Of a DNA stretch of 64,000 nucleotides, positions 37,201 to 49,300 are shown one piece after another. The notes below the pieces were generated by a model that saw nothing but the letters and a program-made list of their open reading frames with translations, did not search any database and had not been told where the DNA came from. Made by a program: the position numbers and the translations under genes. The stretch is from Litoditis marina. Lineage: Eukaryota; Nematoda; Chromadorea; Rhabditida; Rhabditidae. The stretch covers positions 4,716,501-4,780,500 of the forward strand of contig OZ038437.1 of the NCBI GenBank assembly GCA_964036275.1, in the 5' to 3' direction. The stretch's first letter is position 1. Each line of letters begins with the position of its first letter.

Positions 37201-40200
37201 TACGTGTATAAACGCGTGAAACACTTCATAACTCTAATCGTCTTGTCTTCTCACGCGACTTACCCACATACTACTAGTAAATGCGCCCGAGTTGAGAAAC
37301 GATAGATGAGACTGCTAGTGAAAACGCCGTCACGTGCCATGTGTAGAAACAAAAGAAACACCTCAGTAATTTCAATGTTCCGTCACGTTTACATGACTTT
37401 CATATTCACTACTAGTATATGGGCCGGAGTTGAGAAACGATAGATGAAAGTCCGCTGGATTCGATTTACCTTCTTGAATTATGCAGAGAATTTGGGGACC
37501 AACCTAACGCTAGTTGGCAACAAAACACACATTCACGTCATGGGTGGAGAGAATACTTTATTAATAATAATACTAATATTAATATATTTTTACACAAAAG
37601 TACAACAACGGTATAAAAAACTTCGTAACTTGCGTTGAGCGGTGTGTTGAAGAGAATGGCACTCATAGTGAACTGAAACTTTATGAGTTCTCAGTTCATT
37701 TAGTCAGACTCTGCTTCTCTCATTCTAGCGCTAAACTAACTTCTAGGTCAGAAACGCAGAGTAGTTCCTGGCAATTAGTTTTGCATGCCGGATAATGTTC
37801 ACTTTCGAGCCGCGCGAGAATGTAATTGGCTGTTTTCACGAAATTTTAATTGCAGTCGAGAAAAATACCGGCGGAAATAGAGACTTGTTTACGCCTTCGA
37901 ATCGTCTTTAATGAGATGTTTTCGTATTTTTCCGTCAAATTAGAAGATATTGGAAAACGTAATGGCACGTGGATTTCACGTGAATTGGGTTTCCCGGGTT
38001 CTTTAGGGACCAATGTGCCGTGGGGAGGGAACGATCCCGCTATCAAAAGAGCGACAGTCTACCGTTCTAGCCACTATACCATAAAGTTGACAACAAACTT
38101 GGCATTCAACAAAGCTTTTTCTATTAATTAGGATTAAATATAAAAACGTGGCATCTTCACAACATAAATTCAGCACACTAAAGGGAATAAAATGTTATTA
38201 AACTACAAATTACAATTGAAATATTGATTTTTCTAAATTTCAGCTCTGGCGGGACAGTTGAAGCCCGATTTGGAGATACACGCCATGTGCAAGGTGTCCA
38301 TACCCAATCTGAAAACTGGAAAAGAGCAAAGTTCAGAGGTCAAAAGAGGGCGCGACCCGGTCTTCAACCAGGTACGTACACAACATTTTTATTATCAATT
38401 CATTATTTCTAACTTTATTTCTGAAGATTTGAGAAAGTGTTCTCGGTGTTTTGGACCGGCCAGTATGAGCTCGATTGATTGAACGATGCGGGGCGAGCGG
38501 TCGTTGATTATTTGCCAGCCGTTGAGAGAGTGTGTAGATCAATGATACGCAGACTGGCTGGCTCCACGCCAAACCCCGCCCCATACAAAATGGTACGGTG
38601 TCAACAACGGTTTGGAAAACCCTATAACCTATTTTTTCATCATTTCATTTTTCTTAAATTTATCTGATTGGAGTGCCACATCTAACCATGGAAGAAGTTA
38701 CGTGTTAAATGGTAAATTAATCCATTCTATTCTATTCTGTGAAAAAATCATACCGGAACTGCTTTCTACTCACTACATCTTTTCAATACGAGTTATTTCA
38801 TTAACTGCCAACACTAACGCAACGTAAGCTAATCTCTCTTAATCCTCTTTTTATTCCCAATTCTCATAATACAGATTATAGTCACCTAGATCTTATTATC
38901 AACGGCTTAGACAGATTTTTTCCTAGATACATGCAAAGAAATGTAAAGAGTTGTGGGGATCGAAGAAAAACTTATCTCAACTAAAAACTGTGCAAGCACT
39001 AAAAATCAGTATTTTAGTCATGTCTTTGCATTGAAACAACTAAAACTTAACACAATTTAAGTTAGAGAGAGAGAGAGAGAGGAATCAATTCGTATTTTCA
39101 CGACTTTGCGTTGTACTGTTAGTCAATTGCACAGTCACGTGAATCATTTTAAACACAGAAGAACTAAGAAAAGTGAAAAGAAAAAGTGCACGATGCCTCA
39201 TTACAATGCTAACTTAGCGTGACTATTCAATTTACGTCTAGTATAAATGTTTCTTGCTCAATAAGGATCTCTGGCGTATTGCGCATAATTATTCACAATG
39301 CATCATGAACTGCTCGTAAATAATAGATTCTTCGAGTTTCACGCGTTTTATGAGTAATCGGTACTATTTAGTGATTTTCCATGCGTCGTTTATAGAGAGT
39401 TTAGTCATTCTCGCGTGTCGTTGAACTTTTTGAGACATGAAACCTCGGTGAGTTAGCATTTTCAAGTAGATGAACCAGGACATAAATCATTCTAGGTGTA
39501 GTGTGTTATTCGAGATTTATATAGGGTGAGAGTCAGACACCAGAGGGGCAGCAAGTATTTATAGCAAGTAGTATTTGAAGTTCTCTTCAAATGAAAAACG
39601 GTGGGATTTTGTGTACTTTATTTATGCCGTGTATGCGTCTAATATTGTCAACTATGCTTCGAATACCAAGTGCGGCAAAATTTAATGAATTTTCCACATC
39701 TTCCTCAATTACGGTTCAGTACAGATCTTTTAATCTTCTGAGCTGTGTTCTTTTTAGCAAGTTATACTAGGCGAGCAAAAAAATCTGAAAAAAACTCAAT
39801 AGAACCTAGCAAAACGTGTTTCTATGAGATTGTCATGAGATTTACACCGCGCCAATTTATACACGTTTCCTATATAAGTTGGTCTCCCTCTTTTTGCAAT
39901 AATCCATACCAATTATATATGAATACATTTGTATAATGATGTGGCCAATGTTCTATGGTCAGCCAGAGCTGCGAATTCAATTATTCCCAACAATTCAACT
40001 AATTTTCTTCAGACAAAGAAAATCGTCTAAGAGAAAGACATTTTCTATGTCGAAAAAGTATTATGTAACACATTGAAGTCTCTCAAAACACAAAAAAAGA
40101 CGCTGAGTAATCGATACGTATGGTTTCCTTGGGGGGGGGAATACATAAAGTCCATCAAGCTTTCGCTCTCTCTCCCTCTCTCTTTCCCTCTCCTTTCCTC

Positions 40201-40325
40201 CCTCCTCTACCTCTCAGTTTTCATCTAGATGTTCGATCAGTTTTTTCAGCGGAAGTGTATTATAGACTGCAAATTGCATCAAATCAAGATGAGGGCAAAC
40301 ATCAAAAGTTAGAGCTCTGTCTCTG

Positions 40326-40383
<58 letters not shown>

Positions 40384-43300
40384 ATTCACTTATTCTCATT
40401 GTAAAGTGTACTTTCACAATACCCTCATAACAGAACCCCCTCGTTGACTCTCCACTATCATTGTCTAAGTACATCCGGCTAAGCCACGAAAACAAAATGG
40501 TGGATTAATGAAATAGGGCCGGAAAACTGAAACTCCGGAAAAAAAGAACAGAATAACTGAAAACAATAAATCTCTTAAAACAAACTCTTTTCAGAATCCT
40601 TGATGTTGTTCTATACATTCAATCAAATGAAACACTTGACTATATGAATGAATCCTAAATTGTGAAAAAAATTCATTCAAGTTTTCGAAGAGTTTTCGGT
40701 GTTTTGAATGTTCTGTCATAAAAGTGCAATCTCTGAACACCACCCTAAGCGATGTTCAGACGAGTAATTAGCGTTAATAGACGTCAATTACCACAAAGTT
40801 GATTCATCTGAGAAAAATATAATGTTCTGGCTATATTCTAGTTCATGGGAAACTGTAGTGTACTTTCAGAGAAACTTCAAATAGGTTAGAAACTGAGCCC
40901 CTGATGTATGAAAAACGTGAGAAACGTTGGAACGTGAACCGTTAGCGAAAAACGTGTGAAGGTTTGGAAACATTCGTTATTCACACGTGAATATCACGTA
41001 ACCTTTTCCATTTGAAAACGCGTGGGTTCTGTGCCTGGAATGCACTTAATTCGATTGCATAATTTATGAAACTAGCAGACGGGAACGAATTGTCTCTATT
41101 TCCAGGATAAGGAAAATTGGGTTTCAAAAATGAAAATCTAATTTTAAATTCCTGATCTGGTGTTAAAATATGGTTCAAGTTTTATTCGTCAAATAACAAT
41201 GTTACACAGTGCTGGTCTATGGCCGATCTCCAACTAACAATCAAAGATCGTAATGGAAAATGGTGAAAATCAACTAAACAAGTAGTTTGATCGTTGTTTT
41301 ATGTTTATTTTGTAGTTAGTAGAGAAAATATGTGATCGACATAATAATTCGTCATTATCGATCAATTTTCTCTAAAAATAGAAGTCATCGAGCCTAATTG
41401 CGTCTCCAGCGTTTTTGCTATAAAAAGGCCGCAATCCATCTCGAAATGAGATTTGCCCTTTTGGCGAAAAATTCTGATGCGAGTAATTGCTTGGTAGAGG
41501 GATCATCCCTGGTTTTTCTTCAAACTTCAGTCTGTGCACAAAATCTGATTTTTCTCGAAATTGTACAATTAGGAATCTCGTTAGTGTTTTTAGGATATAA
41601 CGACAAATGAATTACTTGAATGAATGATGGCACCAGGAACAATTTAAGACATTCCCTCTTTTTTTGTACTTTTTGTACAAAAAAGGTTTTAGAATAGAAT
41701 ACGTATCTCAAATAAGGGGTTTCGAACTACTGTGGAAGTAACTAATCTCTGACATCACTATTATAATTGTGTCTTGGCGTGAAATTCTCAGAAGGAACTA
41801 AACGAATGAAAAGGCTTCTTGGAGACTCTTTATTTATCTCGAGTTGTCGAGGGATTTCTCTGTTTTAATATCGAGATGAATACTTCCGACTGGCTTGTGG
41901 GGTTTTAATTAGGCCAATAATTCGAATCTCATTCTATGACAAAATCGGCAAATATATTAGAAGAGATGAGAACAGTCACGTGATGCGTTCGTGACTATCT
42001 GATAGAGTGGTTAACCAATTCCGAAAAACCAATTCAATTCAATTCCAATTCCAACCAATTCTCAGAAAATCTCCAACCAATTCAAGAATTTCAATTCCAA
42101 TTCTTTTCCGATGGCGCAAAACCAATTCAATTCAATTTTGGAATTGGTTGTACAAAAAAACCAATTCAATTCAATTCTTTGGAATTGGTTTTCAATTCTT
42201 TTCAATTCCAATTCCAATTCCAATTCCAATTCCAATTCAATTCCTTAACCACTCTACTATCTGACAATCATGCACGTGTCTTTTCCACGTTTTACGTGAC
42301 TGTATAGTCTTTTGCATCCCTACTGAGACTCCTACAGTAGGATTTCGAAACTTGTGAGTCGTCTTCCTCACGTAGTTGTAATCGTAAAGGTACAGGATTT
42401 TTGTACCCCATTCTCGTCCTCAGGTAGAATGAATGTACGAGATGATTTTCGATAAATTAAGTTTTCAGCCTCACAACAGCCTCCGGAAAACTTGTAAGGT
42501 TACTGTAGGAGTCTCAGTAGGAATGGTGTGAACTATATAATTGTCGTCCGGTCCTTCCTATACAGAAAAAAGTGCAACTTTTCCTCTGAAGTTCCGAGAC
42601 AATAATAAGTTGGAAGTTGACAAGCATTCCCATCAAGTTTGAACTGTTTTGCACAGCCAACCACAGTTTTCTGCTGTACTTGAGCACAAAGGCCATGTTT
42701 GCTGAAGATTGTATGCAATTCTTGATATTATTCATTATTTCTAACCATTTACCCAGTATCATGGTTCATAGATTGAAATAGACACAAAAACGTGTTTGAA
42801 TAGGGCTTGCTATAATAGGAACGTGAGAAAGCTATTAGTTTGAGGTTGGTTTATGGAATTGTCAATTGCACGAGGGAAAGGGTGTTTGCAGAATACGAAA
42901 CTAAAATTCGAAACGAACTTTTCATCGAAATGGTACAGTTTCTTCCTTCAAAACGCCTTTCATTAAACAAAAACTGTTCGTTAAAGAACTTAAAGCAATT
43001 GCCGGAACAGAAGTTTGAATAAAACAAATGAATAGTGAAAAATTTGGAATAAACTATTAATGAACATTTTTTGCCAGGAGTTCTTTTTCGACAACGTGTC
43101 ATTGGAGGATTTGGACACGAAATCAGTCAATGTGGCAGCTTACAATCAGGTTAGAGAATATTTCTCTGTTTAACTTCTTGTCTCTTTTAATACCTTCTTT
43201 TATTTTTATTCAACCAGTGCTAATTGGGTCTGTTAGACAAGGGTGACGTAGTTCTGAAAAACGTTCCATTTTCTGTCAACAAAGGTTCCATTTTGTTTAA

Positions 43301-46300
43301 ATTTCTACCAATCACTTATAAAAAACTTGTATACTTTTTATACCACCTGAACTTCATGCAGAAGTGATGAGGATCATCACCAACTTTCAGGGCGGAGCCA
43401 AATTGGGCAAAGACGTGTTGATAGGGGAAGCCGCGGTTCCCCTGCGAGAAATACGCGAACTGAACACGAAGAAAGAGATCAAAGTCATCGAAGAGATCAA
43501 ACAACAAACTCCAAAGGTTAGTGTTTTGTTGTTTCAACCATCAATTTTGTCAATTCCACGCCAAAGTTGCGCGAGATATTCTATGAAAAACTAACATACT
43601 TTAATTTGTCTGATGAACTAAACTGATTTTAAACATTTTTATGTTCTTCAGATCTTGAGTTTGAATAATCGAAGTATAATTAAACTACGAACTGTCCTTT
43701 GACCTCTTTTTTCTCTCAGTCAAAAGTTGGCATGAATCATTTATGAGAAGAGTTTGGCCCCATGAATCATACATGAACGTTCAAAGAAAAGACTTCTTGA
43801 CTTTGCAAATATCAGTTGGGGAAACAGTTTTGTGGTTAATAGTCGGATTTTTCCAATTTGAAATCTTTGAATAAATACTGCAAAACTACTACCAAAAAGC
43901 AAATTTGACATGTGCTTTTTGCCTCAAAATTGTACTCTTGCTATAAACTCAGAGAATTTGAACCATTCATTTCAAATAATTAGTTTTCCCGTTTGATATA
44001 TTTTTGGAAAAATATTTTACAACTACTATAACTTGTGTTTTTGTCTTTTCTGCCGTTCAACTATTAGCTGAATTGCCTCCATTTTTCATCAGATAACTAG
44101 CGCATAATTCGAATTTGCAGCTAGCGCACGAATGGCTATCGAGGGTGGGGAAAAGAGTAGGAAAGTAAAGTACTAGTAAAGAGGAAAAGAACTTATATAA
44201 AAAAATAATTAAAAAATTAAAAAAAAGTAAAGTGGATAGGTAGGGAAACGGAAAATTAGTGAAGTGAAAAAGTAGTGAGACAGAAGAAAACATGCACTTT
44301 GTTATTGCACGTTTCTGAGTTCTGCTGTGTTTAACATGTTCCACGTGACTGTGCAATTGACTAATGGTATAGGCATGAACGCTATCTCCACAAGTCTCTA
44401 TGTTCTCGTACTATTCTGTATTCATCTTGTAAGCAGAATTCAATTGATTTTTCTGGGTTCTTATTTGGCTTCCCAATAAGAACTGCAATGTAGCTCGTTA
44501 TCGGCTCTCACATAGCATTATACATGGGAACTGATCTGGTTTCAGCCATTTTCCGAGAATAATATATTTCGTGACAAAAAAACGATGCTCCGATTGTTTC
44601 TAAAAATTGTTATAACCTAAAATTCCAAATGGTTCTTTATACGTTTTTTGAGAGGTTTGTGGTGATTAAAAACAACAACGAAGTTGATTGAAACTACTTC
44701 CAGGTTAAAAGTGAATTTTATTTTTTAGAAACTCGGAAAAATCTTCATCTCATCGTGTATTGAAAAGGACGCCAAGCGGTTGACGATCAACATCAAAAAG
44801 GCCGAGGACCTGCCGCGATGGGGCTTCACCGGCGCACCAGGTATAGTGAGCGCCTAATTTATAAATTTCTGTCTCTCGCCGGAATCGAACCTGCGAGCAA
44901 AAGTTTCATAGCAGAGAGCCAACCACTGCGCTGTGAGAGCTCATAACGGACAAGCTTTGGAGTCGGACACATGCTTGCTTACACAGCGGGAAGTGAGATA
45001 TACAGTACCCTTCCGCCTTTCCGTTGGCAACGACTATAATATGTTTTTCAGTTTTCAACGTAGGGTCTCCTTTTTCAACTTGCAATCACACCTCTTCCCC
45101 ATACAATAGTAGATTCCACAATAAATTCTCCATTTCTAATGCCACTTTTCGATATTTGGGCCGAAATTGTGTAGCAGCGTATCTGATATCGGATTGTGGT
45201 TCAAGCTGTAGTGTGAGCGACAGGCTTGGCAATGTTTCGAGTGAGTATTTGATCAAACTACATTCGTATTACGTGATATTCCCAAGTTCATATCATTCTT
45301 CAACTATTTGCATGTTTAATAACGACTTGCAGTCGGATATAACATGTAAATAAGTGGCCGCGTCGGAATAAATTACCCCTCAGGGGCAACTCAGTTTTTA
45401 CGAAAAACACGAGTGCCTCGGGCGACTATTGAAGGTTGAAGGGTGTTAACCGAGAAACACGAAAAAAAAAAATCAAAAATCAAAAAATTTCGAGGAGCCA
45501 AAAGCTGTTTCGATAAACACGTCTGAAACATTTCAAGGGTTTTACTACAGGAATATGTTCTTAATTTCCAACAAAGTTAGGCGTTTAGGTACTGGGATGA
45601 AACTCTTTCATTCTTTTTGGTTCGAGAATATGTTTTTGAAATTATTAGTGTTTTTGTGTGGGCATCTTCACTGAAAATGGTTGAAAGGATGCAGAACTTT
45701 GGCTTTTCTGAATTTCTAGTTTTTTCTAATCTGAGTGCACACATTCAGCTCACTAGACATTGAGCGAGAAAAATACACATTTTGATTTTTCGCAACATTC
45801 GCTTCTTTTTTTGTGATTTTCTCAGAAGGCGGTAATTGATAATGATTACGCGGTCAACTCGACACATGTCCACTCGCTAGTTTTTTTTTTCCCGACACGA
45901 AAAAATGACAACTGTCTATAGAGAAAAGGGCAAAATAATAGAAATGTTGCAGAGGGACCAATAAATTAACAATGTGAAACTTTCGATAGTTCGAATAGAG
46001 TTTGAAAGTAGTTTCTGGCAGGACGGGATCAAATCGCCCAAAACTTCACACAGAAAAATCTTCAATTTGAAAAAGTGCATTTCGGTTTAACCCTTCGAAC
46101 TCGAATATCAGCTATAAGCTGATTATTTCCAAATCTAAATTCAATGCAATGATTTGAATGTTTTCAAAAATGAATCAGATTTACAAAATTATTTTCTTGT
46201 ACAACTTTCAACTCTAAAATGAACTATATTTATAGTTTTTCGGAATGCATTCGCAAATTTTATGCAAATTGTTTTCCTATCGAACTTTCAACTGGACGTC

Positions 46301-49300
46301 TGCGGCTACTTTTTGAGCGAGCGTCTCGAGTGCTGATGGATGAACCTCTTTTGACCTAGGGAATAGGGAAAGGAGGAAGTTGTCTGGAAAAATATTCGAC
46401 ACCAAGTTAGGGGGCTACGATAACGGAGTTATAGTCATTAACAATACTACAGTATACTACAGTATAATTTTTTAAAGTTCTGTTAATACAGTATACATTT
46501 CAAAGTTCTGTTCAGTTTTTAACCTCGTTTGGCAATAGAAGCAGGAAGTTGTCTGGAAGAACTCGACACCAAGTTAGGGGCTGACAATGTAGCAAGTGAC
46601 TGAATCTGCGTTGTAGTTTGATCTTAAAACAAGCCAAAGGTCTCGATTTTTCACCAGTTAAATAACAAAAACCAAACTTCAAAGGATGGGGATGGGGACA
46701 ATACACCGTATGGGCTTCGTTCGGAAAACACGAGTTTGATAATTGAGTTATCCATCATCATTGAAAAATCAAGGAGCTGCGACTACAAAGATCTGTGACA
46801 TGTATGATGAACACCGCCTCGTAACGAAGCGAAGTGAATAAATAAATATGAAATATGAAATTGAATGTCTGTGGTTTACAAAACCAAGTTAGGGACTGAC
46901 AATAACGCAGTTATCTTTTATTAATAAAAAACCACTTTTTATGACTTTACTTTTTGTAAAATTACATATGAGAATTACTTGGACCTGAACCTTCTCATGT
47001 ATTACTTGATGATTACTAGACGTACTGTTACAATACGTCATCTATTCCAGAGAAGGTTACGAAATGAGCGTTCGTCACTCGCTTGTTCCAACAAATTTCA
47101 TCATTTTTGTAAATTTTGGCAATCATCTTCATTTCCAGACGTCTGCATCAAGATCACAATGGCGCAGGGCTCAAGTTCGAAGACGAAGTCGTCGCGGATT
47201 CTGAAGTCAACGACGACCGCCGTCTACAACGAGGCCGTCATGTTCCTGTTCGATCCGTCGAAGAAGGAGCTTGCCAATACGAAGATTACGATATCCGTAC
47301 ACGACATGCAGAGGTACTGTAACATGAATTTGAACTATGTTACTGAGGTGCGGTATAGACGTCTTTTTAACCCCTACTGAGACTGCTACAGCAAGAATTC
47401 AAAAGTTTCAATACTTTTAAACTACTTACTAGTTATCGGAGAGATCTACGATTCTGATAAATGATTCTGTTACTATATAGCAGAAAGTATATCAAAATGT
47501 TTCCGACAGAGATTAATTTCGCATCAGGAAGCAGTTACTGTAAAATTGAATTTGCATTGTAGGAGTCTCAGTATGAAGGTTGTCGACTATAGCTGGAACT
47601 ATGGCTGTATTTTGTTCAGGGATATGCTAGCAGGACATTTATTCTTGTGTTTATTTACATCAGGGTCCAACCTAATTTTGAATTAAAATTGAAGCAGTAC
47701 AGTGTTGTACAGTTCGAATGTGCATTTCTACATTTCTATTGGGGAATTCAGCTGACATCTGGATATTAAAGGGGGACAGAAAGGAAATTTAATATGAAAG
47801 AGCTTATCGAGAGCAACCAATAAGTATGACTTTTAATTCAAACTAACGAACCTAATTTGCATACGGTTGACTCGTGTTTGCCTGTTTTGGCGCGCGCAAC
47901 GTTATATTTAGGTACCCCGGGGTACCTAAACTAGCTTTCCTTTCTGCCCCCCCCCCCCCCTTTAACCCGCTTTCCTATTTAACAATCTTGGTTCTGAAGA
48001 ACATCTATTTCTAGATATCGCTGTTTTTACTATTCGTACAGCAGCTAGGTTATCCCCAGATAATGAGAAAAGCCGGCACTTTTCCACACGCGATCTTGTC
48101 TTTATCTACGGAGAACGAATTACAAATGTATTATTTTCTGGCCCGTATATTTTATTGGTTTCGCGGAACTCATTATTTTTGTAGAAGAAAAACAAAGGAG
48201 GAAACGACTTCCAGAATTTTTTCAATGGGGTTTGAAGATTACTATTAGTGAAATGAAGTCCTGTAAGACGTGAAAACACGTAAAATCTCTTATTCACTAA
48301 TTGAACCCCATTTCTCATAGAAACACAGTTTTTTTTCGGGATTAGTTGCTAACTTTGAGCTGTTCAACAAACTCCTCCAGAACAAATAAACAAACTCATT
48401 TAGTTATGTAGAAATTTTTTAATATACGTTCCGCGTTATTTTTCACATTTGAACACATTTTGTGCACGTCTTCGTTGATCATCGACTTCTTAGTAAAAGT
48501 GAAAATATAATTTCCGCAACTCTTACTTATTTCTCTCAGGAGCAAGAAAGACAAGTTAATAGTTGACATCTCCTCGGCTCAGACACGCTAATTGTCCACT
48601 ATTTTTCGCTAATTATCCACTAAACGGATCTATTACACGAACATCCAACTTCCTGTAGAGTGAGAAAAACATAGTCTAGGCCGAAATACCACCAGATTAC
48701 TGTAGATCGGATTCGAGCCTTGTCAGATTTCTCAACACGAATTTGTATGTTTGTAACGTTTATTCGAGGTGCAGAGTAGTAAGAGCAGAAAATAGCATAA
48801 CAAGAGTACTGTACGTATGGTTTTCATGTATCACTCGTTATAAGGTTCAGTTTTTGTTTATCAAATAGGCTACTGAAACGTTGCCAAACGTGACACGAGT
48901 GATTGCGTAACGCAATAATAACCACCAAGATTTGTTCCACCAGTTTGAGATTTTTGGTCACCCAGCCATTATGATATTGACGAACACACATATACATGTC
49001 TATTTTTATGGGACAACATTTTGTAAACTTAATTACGCAGCAGGCCAATTGCCTGAGGATATATTCGACCAGAGTCTTTGCAAGAAGTAAATGAGGGTCG
49101 AGAAAAGTAGTATTCTAGAAGTAAATTTATAAGTCACGTGAAGTTCGCATTCCAATGATCCATCCTGCACTTTTTCATTGCACGTTATAAGTTATGCTGT
49201 GTTCAACAAGTTTCACGTAACTGTGCAATTGACTAACAGTATAATGAGAAAAATCTAGAGTTACAAACTTTTCAAAGTTTGAGATCAACTCTTCATTCTA

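Larger units (their letters stand above)
38372..43077 (+). other. 4.7-kb intron 4 of the tandem-C2 gene
   Basis: Non-coding as far as I can see. Contains an inverted ~198-bp repeat copy (38448-38615), a CACGTGA repeat (39083-39245), CT tracts (40165-40210 and 40318-40380), the hAT-like element at 42003-42256, and the 201-bp MITE at 42320-42520. Confidence 0.55.
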
